The translations under genes and the position numbers were made by a program. The notes beneath the pieces are model-generated. The model was given only the letters and a program-made list of their open reading frames with translations, ran no database searches and was not told where the DNA came from. From Formicarius rufipectus (taxonomy: Eukaryota > Chordata > Aves > Passeriformes > Formicariidae), in contig VXAU01002065.1 of the NCBI GenBank assembly GCA_013399695.1, positions 144,775 to 208,774 on the forward strand: 64,000 nucleotides of DNA. Direction: 5' to 3'. Position 1 is the stretch's first letter, and every line of letters starts with the position of its first letter. Of this stretch, positions 47,768-59,165 are shown in pieces.

Positions 47768-48031
47768 TGTTAATTAGCAGAGTAACCCCCCTCGCTGAAA
47801 TAGGCGGTGGGTGTTGGCCGAGTGGCGCAGGCCCCCGCCTGTGGAGCGGCTCCTCCTCTGAGGACGCCGGTTCCAATCCCGAGGAACTCGCTGTCACCGT
47901 CCGAGCTGCTCGGCCGTGGCAAATGAACCTCAGGAGTGAAGGGGGTGGGGCCAGTTCCGCGCACACTGTGCCTCACCTAAAACATCCACTGCGCAGCTTG
48001 TCCCAAAATCTTCATTTGCAAAGTCCAGCCA
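47768..48031 (+). mobile_element. tRNA-derived SINE-like element, inverted copy 2
   Basis: The same element on the plus strand: A box TGGCCGAGTGGC at about 47814-47825, B box GGTTCCAATCC at about 47869-47879, end AAGTCCAGCC followed by AACAACAACA, possibly a short tail. Over the ~165 bp beginning at the A box I count only four or five differences from copy 1. The distal 35 bp differ more, largely at CpG sites (copy 1 CG, copy 2 TG or CA). The region upstream of the A box holds about 20 bp more than copy 1. Confidence 0.55.
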
Positions 48032-50324
48032 ACAACAACACCGCCCTCGGGAAGGGGCCAGCTGTGTGCAGGGCATGCACAGTGCCACCAACAGCTGGGT
48101 CAGTGTGTGGTGGCCTTGAATGGCTTTGCTGGATCTTCTACTCCCATGGAAGCAGCCCCTGAGCCCCAGGGGCAGGATGTGGCCCCTGTGGTCTGGGTGC
48201 AGCAGCGTGGAGCTCACCTGCCTGTCTGGGATTCCGCCAGCTCAGAGACACCTGCTCAGGTGTTCTGACATCCTGGGAAGGCACAGGACTCACCTGGATG
48301 GATTTGGGGCCAGTCCAAGCAGTATTGGCTGCCATCAGTCGTGGTCTGGGGAAAGCCTCGGACCTTCTCCCAGCTTGTCTGAGTGCAAGGCTGTGATTCC
48401 AAGGAAGCTGTGCATTCCCAGTATGATCTACAAGGAAAATGCAGGTGATGCTGTGGAATCAGAGCCTTTGACTCCTTGTATCAACTTCCAAAATGATTCA
48501 GTGACTGTCATAAGAGTTTATGTTGAAGGACAAGCTGTTTATGAAAAGCTACTGAGAAAAACCTTGGGGAAGGTCCTGGAACAAAATATTTGCAACTCAG
48601 GCATGCACATGAAGCACAGGTGGGAAAGCAGAGCAGAGAACAGCAGTCTTATTTCAAAGGGATGCTCCCTCCCAGCCCCAGGGATGTGTGGAAGAGCATT
48701 CCTGGCATCCTGCTCCCTGAGGGGAGGGTCTCTGTGTCACACTGGGATGAGGGATACAGGATGTGGCACGGAGAGGGAATTCCAGCAGTGGTCTTCTGAC
48801 AAGCTGAGTATGGCAGGACAGGGCAGGAGCACATGGGACCAGCAGCTCTGGGAAACTGCTGCTTTAGGGTTTTTCCAGCTGTTTTCTCTCCCGTGTCAGG
48901 ATCAGATGAGGCTGGATGTGGGCACAGGGGGAGTGTTGCTGCCACAGGGTGGTTGAAGCTTAACAACTGCTGCCTCAGCTCAGGGAGACTTTGAACTCTT
49001 CCCTCTCCATTTTGCCAGAAGAGGAAGATGCAGCTCTTGCATTTTGCCTGGATCAAACCCAAAAGCTGTGAACCCTTTCCCAGGCTGCTTTTCCATAAGT
49101 CTCTTATTTTCCCTGGGGTGTAAATGCTGGGAATGCACTGAAGTTTGAATTGCTTTATTGGAGAGAACTGTCTGGTGACCTGGATCCTTCCATCCTCAGA
49201 AAGGCCTTGGTCCAGGAGCCCCTTCAGTGCTGCTGCTCTCTAATAACAGCTCCTTAGAGGAGCTGTCTCCTCACAGCTTGGCTTTCTGATGCCAGTGCAG
49301 TGTTTGAAGGAACATCTTGGCTTCTGGGGGAGGAAGGGCAGCAGGAGGAAAGCAGGAGGAATGTTGAGTCTTGCTGAGTGGGAGCAGCCTGGGCTGGTTT
49401 CCCTGGGCTCTGCTGTTCAAACCCACCGTAGGGCAGCAATGCCTGGAGGGCTCTGGGGGAGCCCTGTCCACCTCCCTCTTCATCAAACCTTGGGTGTCTT
49501 TTCTCAAACCTGTTGAGCTGGGAATTTAGGGAATCCTGTGGGCAACACTTGCCCAGTTCTCTAGTTCAGAAAATTCCCAACGTGGCACTTGCAACTGATG
49601 CAGTGTTTGAAAGAAATAGTCCCATATTTTAAAAATAAATGAAATGTATGTTTAAGGTTGTATTAAAGTCCATCTGTGTAGCTGTATTTCATCCCATTGT
49701 TATTCCACTGTAAGCATTAAGGAGTTTTTGCTCCAAGCACAGCCTTCTGTGGTGATATCTTCAGATACAAGTCTTCACTAAGCCCTTTCAGAATTAGATT
49801 TTTCATATTTGAGACCAAATATTCTTTTGGGGAGGTAGAAAATTGGTGGGTTTCGTAAAGCTGTCTTCAGAGGGTTTTACAGAAATGTTAAGGAACCACT
49901 AGAAGTGATAAGAAATGTTCACTGAAATCCTTGGAGGAAGTTTTGCTTCCCTCTTTCCACCACAGGCAGAGACAGAGATGGGAGAGCAGGAAGAGAAGGA
50001 AAGAATGGAAGTGATCTCGTGATATGGTTTGATTTCAGCTGCTCCATTGCTGAGCAGTTCTGGCTTGGAAAGATTGGGATGGGAGTTTCTTTGTTCTTAC
50101 ACTGGTGCTGGGTACAGGGTTTTTTCTCACAAATTGCTATTTATATCAATGTGTTTTTTTCCCTTTTCCTTTGTTCTGTCTGCTCTTTGGTCTGTGCCAG
50201 GTGTGCCTCATGTACCAGTCTTGTTATTCAGCCAAGACATGGTTACAAGCTTGATGTGAGCCATAAATGTATACGTAGGATTTCTGGAGTTATTTTGGGG
50301 GTGAGGAGGGGAAATGCTAAATTT
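48032..50324. other. Unique non-coding sequence
   Basis: About 2.3 kb with no recognised repeat. It includes the 278-codon plus-strand frame 48120-48956, whose translation has no domain and whose minus strand is also open in part. Confidence 0.55.
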
Positions 50325-50490
50325 AGGGAGATGTCCCATCCCTGGAAATGTCCAAGGCCAGATTGAATGGGGCTTGGAGCAACCTGAGATAGTGGAAGGT
50401 GTCCCTACCCATGGCAGGGGTGGGACTGGAGGATCTTTAAGGTCCCTCCCAGTCCAAACCATTCTGTGATTCTAAGATTTTGTGATTTGT
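50325..50490 (+). mobile_element. CR1 LINE 3' end fragment
   Basis: GATGTCCCATCCCTGGAAATG, CAAGGCCAGATTGAATGGGG, ATCTTTAAGGTCCCTCCC and a tail with ATTCTGTGATTCTAAGAT, i.e. more than one tail unit. Confidence 0.93.
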
Positions 50491-51335
50491 AAAGGTATCA
50501 AATGGTTGTGAAGTTATTCATCTCAAATAACCAAACTCTGGGCATTTAATACATGATTTTGCCTATTTTTATCCCAAAGTGATCTTTGAAATGACATTAT
50601 GACATCTTTTGGAAGTTTTTCATGGTTTTTCTTGATGGTTCTAAAATCCTGGCAGAGATTACACTGCCAGGATTTTTTAATGGTGTGGAAAATGTCAACA
50701 GTTGAAGATTTGGCCAAGTCCTGGCCTTGGTCTCCATAGAGACCCAGGCAGTGGGGGGTGTTAAACCTCTGGAATGCTTCTGTGGGCCTGGGCAGGGCTG
50801 TCACTGTCACTTCAGGAGTGGGTTTGGGTTATGTCCTTCCTGAGTGCTGTGTGAGAACAAAATGTGGACTGACACAGTGGCCTCTGCCCACTGCATGGGA
50901 CAGCAGGAAGAGTGAGCTGGATTTCCATGTGCAAACAGCCATTCCTCCTGGGAAGTGCCAGCCCCAGCAGGCTGCTTGTTATCAGGGTGAGGAGGGGTCA
51001 GGGAGAAGGGACACAGCAGTGTTTGGTGCTTTGAGAGGAGAAGTTCATCGTGTAGGAATAAAAGATGAACCAGTCTGATTTTAGTGCCTGGAATTCCCAC
51101 ACTTGAGGAGTTTTCAGCACTTTGAGACTGGATGAGTGTGGCTGGGGATGCTGCTGGAGGGGGGGTTAAAATGATGGGTGCATACAAACTTCAGAACTCT
51201 GCCTCAGTCCTCACAAATACCATAGCATTTTAAACTGTTCTCTTAATCCTGGTGGTTTCAATCCCAGGAGGCTGGAAGAGCAGCTGGCGGGTTCCAGGGA
51301 CAGGGAGCTGAGTTGTACTGGAAGCACAACCCCTC
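50491..51335. other. Unique spacer
   Basis: Contains CCTGGCAGAGATTACACTGCCAGGATT near 50649, a small inverted word pair (CTGGCAG/CTGCCAG), otherwise nothing recognised. Confidence 0.4.
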
Positions 51336-51605
51336 ATAGAATCATCAAGGAATCAGCTGTGTTGGAAAAGACCTCTGAGATCATCAAGTCCACCCTGGAC
51401 TCAACCCCACTGTGATTCCCAGCCCATGGCACTGATGCCACATCCAGTCTCACCTTAAACACCTCCAGGGATGGAGAATCCACCCCCTCTCTGGGCAGCC
51501 CATCCCAGTGTCTGAGCACTCTCTCTGGAAAGAATTTCTTCCTGATATCCAACCGAAACCTGCCCTGGCAGAGCTCAAGTGTTTCCTCCTGTGCTGTAAA
51601 TACCC
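51336..51605 (-). mobile_element. CR1 LINE 3' end, diverged subfamily
   Basis: About 270 bp in reverse: CATAGAATCATCAAGGAATC, GGAAAAGACCTCTGAGATCA, CACCTCCAGGGATGGAGAA, CTGGGCAGCCCATCCCAGTG, TTCCTGATATCCAACC. This wording (GAAAAGACC, GATGGAGAATCC) marks a subfamily different from the 28.4 kb type. Confidence 0.92.
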
Positions 51606-51864
51606 ACATGGGTTGAAAGACTGGAGATGAGATCGAGGGTCAGGCTTTCTAATCAGCTTGTCCTTGACAAGTGGAGAAGGGCTGCAGCTGGGAGGAGTTC
51701 AGTGCACTTTCTGCTGTACAGCTTTCTCTCCTGCTGCTCCTGAGCAGTGACAGAGCCAACTGCACCAGCAGGGCAACGATCCAGGATGGTTTTTTCCCCT
51801 ATTTGGTTTAAGGGGAAAAAAAGAAAAAAAAAGACAGCTGAGGAAAATCAAATTATATAATCAT
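51606..51864. other. Unique spacer with A-rich run
   Basis: Holds an A-rich stretch (A7 G A9) at 51816-51832, shortly before the next CR1. Confidence 0.4.
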
Positions 51865-52230
51865 TGAATTGAATGAGTTGGAAGGACCCACAAGGATCAG
51901 AGTCCAACCCCTGGCCCTGCACAGACACCCCAACAATCACACAATGTCCTGCGAGTGTTGCCCAAACCCTCCTGCAGCTCTGGCAGCCTCGGGGCTGTGC
52001 CCACTGCCCTGGGGAGCCTGGGCAGTGCCCACCACCCTCTGGGGAAGGACCTTTCCCTGAGATCCCCCCTGCCCCTGCCCTGACACAGCTCCAGCCCTTC
52101 CCTGGTGCTGTCCCTGGTCCCACAGAGCACAGATCAGTGCCTGCCCCTCCTCTGCCCCTGCCCAGGGAGTTGTCCCTGCCATGAGGTGTCCCCTCAGTCT
52201 CCTCCAGCTGTCCCTGGTCCCACAGAGAGA
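51865..52230 (-). mobile_element. CR1 LINE 3' end with internal rearrangement
   Basis: Matches the 43.4 kb copy until TCCCCTCAGTCTCCTC (about 52204). It then jumps to CAGCTGTCCCTGGTCCCACAG, a word already present at 52107-52127, and ends. So about 20 bp are duplicated 100 bp apart, as would follow from a template switch or a local deletion/duplication. Its 3' tail (TCATTGAATTGAATGAG) is degenerate. Confidence 0.9.
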
Positions 52231-54057
52231 AGAGGTTGGTACCAACTCCTTGCAGAGTTTGTGGTTATGGAAACGTTTCTGCTGCACATTCTGTGAAGGA
52301 TCAATTAAATCTTAAAACTCCCTAGAACGATGGGCAGGTGTATCAAAGGAATGGTATTCCATGATATTTTTGTGGCAGGAGGTCCCTGCCATGTCAGTTG
52401 TTCCTGGTTGGTTGCTGTCTGTTCCCTGAGAAGTGTTGTCACCCTTTGGAGTGGCTTTAAAAAAAGACTGAGGATGAAACAGGGGGTGGGATAGGGTGGG
52501 ATAAGGTGGCTCTATCGTGGGAAAAGCAGTGCCCCCACCCCCAACCAGCCCATTGCTGCCCAGAGGGCTGGGGCAGTGTGGCCCGGGTCCCACAGGTGCC
52601 AAAGTGGACCCCTAAAGCCGTGCAGGAAAACATCACTGCAGTGCTCCTCAGGTGTCAGTGCAGGGATGCTGCTGCCCCTGAGTCACAGCTTCTGGACAAG
52701 GAATTGCAGGCTTCAGAAGTGGGACCTGCCAACCAGTCTGTGTTGTGGCTGTGCCTGATGTTAACTGTGCACAGGGCAGGGGCAAGGCACCAGCAGGGCC
52801 CTTGGGAGGGTTTCCCAGGCCAGTTGCTGGTGGTTCCTGTGCTTGGGATGAGCTCCCAGCACAGCACGTTGTCATCCTGGCACAGGTTTCTGCTCCTTCA
52901 TTTCCAGCTTTAGGAATGCAGGAGCCAAGATCAAGAAGAGTCTTTAGACTCTAAGCACGTATTCACAGGAGGCTTAATGGATTAAGTGTGCACAGAAGGA
53001 AGAGCTCAGTGAGCTGAATCCAGAGCAGAGATGAGAGGGAGAATCCCCAAAAGGGAGATGAGACCTGGCACGTGGGACTTGGGACTGGCTCCATGCAGCT
53101 CTTCACCATTGATGATTCTTCACTGGACATCATAAATATATATATCTCTATCTCTATCTGTAGATATATGTATATATGTGGGGGTGTTTCTCTGCTGATG
53201 GTACAGTTTTATCTGCAGAGCTAAGAAAGAGGGTAATTCTTTGAAAATTCCTACCTCTGCTTTGTTGGTGGTGTCACTGTCACCCTGTCTGTGCCTGTGC
53301 CTGCAGCTGGTCAGGTATGACAGAGCTCTGCTTTCACAGAGTTCAGGTTAACAAGGTCAATTAAAAAAGAGGATTTTCTGTAGGAATATTTGTTTCATTT
53401 CAGTCCTCTGATGCACATCCTGATCACTCCTAGCAGCAGATTTAACTCTTCATGATTTTTTCATGGATAACTTTTCTTCCCTTTGCAGTTTGGGAAGGGC
53501 TTCTACAGCAGATACTAAAGGTCTGTAATGGTCCTGGAGGTTCTCATTTGCCATTTTGCTTTTGATAGGAATTACATTTTATCTGTGCCCCTAAAAACCC
53601 CTTCCTTCCTGTATAGGAGTGAATGTGGTTGAAGAATCCTTCTCTGAGGTGAGCTGGGTGAGCTGGAAAGGCCAGAGAAGGGAACAGAATGGTTGAGGGG
53701 GTGTAGAAAGGTTTGTGTTTGTAGTGACAGTCACTGACAGCCTGCAGGCTCAGAGCTACAGTGGGTACCAACCACGGGAAACCTGATCTCAGTTTCAAAG
53801 GAGTGGCACAGATCCAAGAGGGAATTCTGTGGTTTCTCGAGGCTCCTTGGCCCAGGAACGTTGTGTTTCTGCAAGGCCAATGACCCTGATGTGATCCAGC
53901 AGAGATGGTCCAGTTTTGGAGTTCCTGGGATTTCGGCTCCTACCACTGCTCAGCAAGGAAAGGGAAGAGTGGCAGTGCTGGCTCAGGGTGTTGTCAGGGG
54001 TTCTGTGGCAGTGGGCACTTGTGAGAGTTCAAACAGACCCCCAAGCAGGGGGTGAAA
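52231..54057. other. Unique non-coding sequence
   Basis: No gene. It contains a TATATC/CTATCT microsatellite at 53134-53178, and otherwise nothing recognised. Confidence 0.5.
53134..53178. repeat. AT-rich microsatellite
   Basis: Compound run of ATATAT, CTCTATCT and GTATATATG, about 45 bp. Confidence 0.9.
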
Positions 54058-54240
54058 TAAAATCATAGGGGGCTTTTCCAACTCTAAGGATTCCACGACT
54101 GTGGAGTCCAACCCTTAGCCCAGCACTGCCAAGGCCACCACTAATCCATGTCCCCAAGTGCCACATCCACATGTTTTTGAGCTGCCAGGGACTTCCCTGG
54201 CTCTTCTCTGGGCAGCCTGTTCCAACAAGGTGATGGGAGG
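54058..54240 (-). mobile_element. Diverged CR1 3' end fragment
   Basis: AAATCATAGGG tail, CCACGACTGTGGAGTCCAAC, CCACTAATCCATGTCCCC, GGGCAGCCTGTTCCAAC. Order and wording are CR1-like (subfamily with CATCCACACGTTTTTGAA-type sequence), with the GGGTTGGAAGGG core replaced by CTTTTCCAACTC. Confidence 0.85.
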
Positions 54241-54757
54241 TGATCCCAACAGGCTGTTGCCATACCCCTGTGTTAGCTCTGCCACCCTGACAGCAGGGGT
54301 GTCTCTCACCCTGTTCTCTCTCCTGGTTTGGGGTATTTTTTAACAGGGTCACTATTTCTTTGCTGCAGGACATGTCTGCACACATTCCAGCCTCTTTGCC
54401 AAGCAGTTTTAGCTTTAAAGTTCTGAAAATGGGTCAGCTCACAGCTGTGACAGGCAGGATCTACAGCCCCTGCTATTACTTGCAATATGGTCACAGTGTT
54501 TGCTTTGCAGCAACACTGGTGAAAAGGAGAATATTTTCTGCAAGATTAGGGGCATGAAGATTTCATTCAAACACGTAATTCCTGGGCATGTTCAGATCCC
54601 TTGGGGAGCTGGGATCCTCACCCTGGCTTGGGGTCCAAATGCTGCAACCCATCCCAGACCTTGGATGGGTTTAGTACAGTGGGATAAGGCGTTCCCTGTG
54701 TGCACAGCCCACTGCTTAAACCAAGCCTGGGAGAAGGTTCAGCTTCAGCTGAGACCC
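54241..54757. other. Unique spacer
   Basis: No feature recognised. Confidence 0.4.
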
Positions 54758-55445
54758 TGTCCTGGTTTCAGTAGCCAGGATCAGTTTGGCACTGGGTGAG
54801 GGTGGATTCTAAACCCCCTGTGTCATTTTCTCATGAGCTGCTCACCATGGGCCATTGGCAGCAGCTGCCCAGGGCACACCCCACCCCTCAGGGCACAGGG
54901 GGGTGTTTGGGAACTTCTGGGAGGTAAGGAAGTTTTCCTGCCTCCACACCCACCTGAGGGGTCATGTCTGCTCAGGGGCCATCAGGGATGCCAAAAATAT
55001 GCCATTGTTCACCTCACAGAGTAAATCACCCCTTGTGAAAGTCTCCGCCCAGGGTGAGGGACTGGGCGTTCCCATCTGAGCCCAAGCAGAGATAAGCTTG
55101 GGGTTTTGGGACTGGGGGCTCTCTTCAGATCCTGAGGAGGACCAGAGCCTCGACCAGACTGAGACTGCCACTGGACTGCAACCATCATTGTCACCAGCAG
55201 GTTTCTTCTTTTCTTTTTACTTTGAACTCAGGGGGCCCACGTGGTGCTCAGCACAGGGGTTGGTGAGCTCCATCCTGCTCGTGCCCCGCTGTGCTGGGCT
55301 GTACCTCTGGTGTTTTTGTGGCACAAATTAATTTTCCTTCTGTCTCAGTGTATTTTGTGATGTCTTATCAAATTGTTATTCTGACTTGCAATCCCATTCT
55401 GAGTTGGATTCATTTCTCCTGCCGGTTTAACTCTAAAGCAGCACA
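54758..55445 (+). mobile_element. Solo LTR, family B copy 3
   Basis: About 688 bp, beginning TGTCCTGGTTTCAG and ending AAAGCAGCACA. It matches the reverse of 21957-22704 closely (shared CCATGGGCCATTGGCAGCAG, CAGGGGGCCCACGTGGTGC, CATTTCTCCTGCCGGTTTA). The flanks GACCC and GGTCC are not a direct repeat, so either the duplication has decayed or the ends have been altered. There is no internal retroviral sequence. Confidence 0.82.
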
Positions 55446-58094
55446 GGTCCAGCTGCTCTGGACTGAAGCTGTCTGGGGGTTTGCATGCAGAGAACAGAGA
55501 CTATTGGTAAAAATGCTTTCTTTGAGGGAATGAATGAAAATAATCGTGCCAGGATGACTCTGCTGGCAAGTGCTTTGCTGGCAGCACGGAGGGGCCTCTC
55601 CCTGGGCACTGTATGTGGCTTTGGGGGCACTGCCCACATTGCTGAGCTGGTGTGCCCCCTCCCAGCGGGAACAGGAATCTCTGGGAAGTGCCTCTGGATC
55701 CCTGTTTGGCACACAGGGAAGCAGAGATTGGTGCCAGTTCAGGACTCCTGAGTCCCAGGAAAGGAAAAATGTGCTTGGCATTCTCTGCCTCTGGAAACCC
55801 CCTTGTTCCAGGACTCCTCCTTCCTGGCTCTCTTTGCTGAAGCCACAGTTGGTCTCAGAATCACAACAATCTGCATTTCCCCCCCCCAGACCTGGGCCAG
55901 TTTGACAGATCTCCAGGTACCACTGAGGAGTGCAGGTCATGCTGCCTTATTGCAGGTTATACCATATATTGCAGTTTTATCCTTAGAGCAGCATAAATTG
56001 AAATGCTTACCTCAATTTAGACTTTAAAACTGTGGCCCAGCATCATCTTCACCCCTTTTCACTTGCAAAAGGAAGTTTGGGAAAAAGGAGATTGTGAGCA
56101 TTGTTGGATAAATTCTGTGTGACAGAGACTGCTCCAAGTAAAGCTGTTGGCCCTTTCCAGAAGGATCAGATCTCTTTTGATGGGGACAAAAACATGCCCC
56201 TGATTTATTTTATTACATCACCCCTGTGTTTGTTAACCCTGGTCACCCCCTGCTCTCTCATGGCTGTTATTTCTCAGAAAAGACTTATGAAGGATTGGAT
56301 TTTCTTCAGTTTGCAAGAAGTTGCAAACAAGTTCAAAGGAAACATCTTACCTGGTGTTGGAGAGGGAGGCTTTTATCCCATGAAAAGCTAAATCAGTGAG
56401 AGGGTGTTGCCGTGGTGGCAGTTCGGAGATGAAGGTTTGATGTCCTCTTTAGTGGGACCTGCCTGAGTAACCTGCCTTAAGTGGAAAGTTTATGACAGCT
56501 CAGCATGCAGATATTTAAATGCATATTAATTAGAGTTTTTACAAATTTGCAGCTGTTTCAATTTTGATTATACTTTTGAAACGAAGAATTTTCTTTAAAG
56601 CACCAAAGGCATCCTCCTCCTTGTGCTTCTGGGAGAATGCAGCTCGGGGGAGTTTTTCCCACCTATGTGCCTGGATAAAGGGGAAAATCCCATTTTTCAG
56701 GGAGGAATTCAGCAGGTACACATGTTTGGGTCTTGCAGATCATACATTAGAGGCAAAAGACATGACAGTGGCTTTCAGCTGACTGAGGAACAGAAGGGTG
56801 TGAACCTCAACCCCATGCTGAAAAGAGAAGAAAGCAACATGAATTTGAGCTCTGAAGTGGGAGAGCAAAAATGTATTTCTTCAGGGAAAAAAGTAAACTG
56901 CAACTTTTTGGAGGCTCTAACAGGCAGAAAAGCCTTTTTGGAGTATTTGTAGCAGTTGCAGTGTTTGAGCATCCATGCTGGAAGTTAAATACCTTTCCTA
57001 AGCTATTCCTGTTTATATATTCAGTAAGTAGCTTTGGTTTTAGGGGATATATTCTTATAAATAGTCTTATGTGTGCCTAAAATATGCTATGATAAGGAGG
57101 TGGGGTTTTTTTTATATATCATACCTTTTTATAAGATGTGTAACAATCTCCCAGGGTCAGGGAGGGTGACACACAGACTCTGTAGAGATTTTTCATTGCA
57201 TTTAGGTAAATATTTCAGCAGGTTTTCTGGGGCAGTGTGTAAAAAAAAGCTAAAATAATTCAAAATATGTGATGGATATTGCTACCTCTGCTTTTGAAAT
57301 GTTCTTAGTTCATCATGGATGGTTTGTATTAAACACCTCACTCTGCAGAGTGAGTTTTCTTTAGAAGGTAAATGAAATCATATGCTATCAGAAAATCCTA
57401 TGGTTTATGTGCACCTGGAAACACTTGAAGATAATTTCAGAGGAAAAAACCACCCAGATAAACTTCGAGCCTGTTGCAACCCAATGGCTCAACCTCAGAG
57501 GGTTCCTCAGAGGGCTGTGCATCTCCAAATGTGAACACCAACAATGGCCAAAACACTCAGATTCCCAGTGGAATCCAGTATTTCCCAATAAGCCAGTGTT
57601 AGTTCTGTGAGTAAATATAAATCAATATAAATATGAATCTGCTCGGAAGTGCTGACAGTCTGGTTTCTGTAGCTGGTTCCTTGGTGTGTTTGGAAGCTGA
57701 GCTGGGAGGGGGTTCCTCCCTTGCCTGGGAATTGTCAGTTCTCCCTGGTTCCATGTTCCCTTGAGAAGTGGCTCCCCAGTCGGTGCTTCTGTGGCTGTCC
57801 CTGCTCCAGCAGCACGGTGGGATGGCTGGGGCTGCCCTGGCTGGGGTGGAACAAGGAACAGGGGAAACAGGGGAACATCCCACTCTACAGTTTGGTCTTG
57901 TCTGAACACTGAATTCAATCAGTGCCAGCCACTGAGTGGCCAAGGTGGTGAGGGTGGGGAGTGCTGGAGCTGCCTCTGCTGAGCCACATGGCTCTTTCAT
58001 GAGAGATGACAGGTCTCACCGCCCGGGGACTGCTCCTCTTTGCTGTGCTCCCATCACTCCAAGGACTGGATAAGTTGATCTTTTCAATATCTGT
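55446..58094. other. Unique non-coding sequence
   Basis: About 2.6 kb with no recognised repeat. AT-rich 56.4-57.4 kb, including a motif-dense stretch (56513-56533, AT-only words with ATGCAT and TTAATTAG). A C8 run sits near 55880-55887. Confidence 0.5.
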
Positions 58095-58350
58095 CTGTGT
58101 CTGCAGAGAGGGGCAGAGCATGGACCAGGCTCTGCTCGGGGGGGCAGCAGTGGGACAAGAGGAACGGGCAGGAATTGATGCCCAGGTGGTTCCACTGGAC
58201 ATGAGGAAGAACTTCTTCCCTCTGCAGTGACCCAGCCCTGGACAGAGACCAGAGAGGATGTGGGGTCTCCTCAGTGGGATGTTCCAGAGCCCTCTGGGCA
58301 CAGTCCTGTGCTCTGGGATGCCTGAGCAGGGTGGTGGCAGCAGAGGAGCC
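58095..58350 (+). mobile_element. CR1 LINE fragment lacking the 3' tail
   Basis: GGGGCAGAGCATGGACCAGG, GGGGGGCAGCAGTGGGACAA, GGACATGAGGAAGAACTTC, GACCCAGCCCTGGACAGAG and CTGTGCTCTGGGATGCCTG follow the CR1 3' region upstream of the tail. Similarity fades after GAGCAGGGTGG and the ATTCTRTGA tail is absent, so the 3' end is deleted or too diverged to see. Confidence 0.85.
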
Positions 58351-58535
58351 ACCGTGGTGCCCTCCAGCCCGACCCAGCTGTGCAGAAGCTGGTCTTTGGG
58401 AGTGGCTGAGCCCCAGGAGCCCTGCTGAGGAGCAACACCTTCCACCTCTGCAGGATGGCACTGGTGCCCCCTGTTTTGCAGAATAAAACCCCTCCAATCC
58501 ACTGAGGTTCCAGACAGGTCCATTCATTCCAGGCC
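58351..58535. other. Unique spacer
   Basis: GC-rich, no feature recognised. Confidence 0.4.
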
Positions 58536-59165
58536 CAGGCACAGGGGGGTTCGCTCCTCCAAAAACACGCACCTCTGGTTGAGTTAACAAAGGGTTTATA
58601 TGCAAGTAAGTGATACATATTCATTTTTCTTTTATGCATAAACATTATTTCCTTAGAGAAGGCGGGGTTATTATAATGAGTCTCAGGAACTGATTTCCAT
58701 TCTCTCCGCCCCGTGCTGCTGCTCCTTGCCCGTGCGCTGTTCCCCCTGGGAATTCAGGGCGGAGGTCCCTGAGGGTCTTTAGGAATGAATTAATGAGTCT
58801 TCCTCATGTGAACTTCCTACCTTTTGCTCAAAAACTGGTCCAAACCAGTCTTGTTGGCAACTGTAACTGGTCTAATTGGACTTACCTTGTTCTTTTGACA
58901 TGTTTTCTGATTTATCATCGGGTGTCCTGGCTGTTTTAGTTGTCCAGAAAGTCCTGGGCCTCTTGGCATGACCCCTTTCGAGGACACTGTGTGAGTTTTG
59001 CTGCAGTGAATTTCATACCACTTAACAAATTCTATGATAAGTATAAAAGCATAGAAAATAAGCATCATCATAAGCCCTGGGTAAATAAGCATAAACAAAA
59101 TAGGCATAAACAAAATGAGCCTAAGTAAACAAAATAAGCATCATAAGCCCTAAGTAAAATAAACA
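58536..59165. mobile_element. Possible LTR-derived segment (tentative)
   Basis: The start (GCACAGGGGGGTTCGCTCC, then GTGATACATATTCAT) resembles the arrangement inside the family C LTR at 45.4 kb (GCACAGGTGGGGGTTTGC, then TTTCATACATATTCAT). Further along, the segment is AT-rich with no matching partner in the window. I cannot place termini or a target duplication. Confidence 0.3.
59038..59163. repeat. A-rich degenerate tandem array
   Basis: Units of AAGCATAAACAAAAT and AAGCATCATAAGCCCTRRGTAAA recur. The longer word appears near 59060 and again near 59135, with shorter units between. It looks like slippage-grown sequence. Confidence 0.75.

Noticed and set aside
47811..47895. A functional tRNA-Leu or tRNA-Ser gene
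   Set aside because: A and B boxes are good, but the T-stem has two mismatched pairs and no acceptor stem forms between the proper ends. The same sequence sits in the inverted copy with an attached body, so it is SINE-like.
48120..48956. 278-codon open frame downstream of the inverted SINE pair
   Set aside because: No recognisable domain, the start lies in unremarkable sequence, and overlapping minus-strand frames are open. Chance in stop-poor DNA.
58680..58760. CpG island promoter
   Set aside because: CpG content is raised over less than 100 bp only, within a stretch that may be LTR-derived. Too short for an island and no exon follows.
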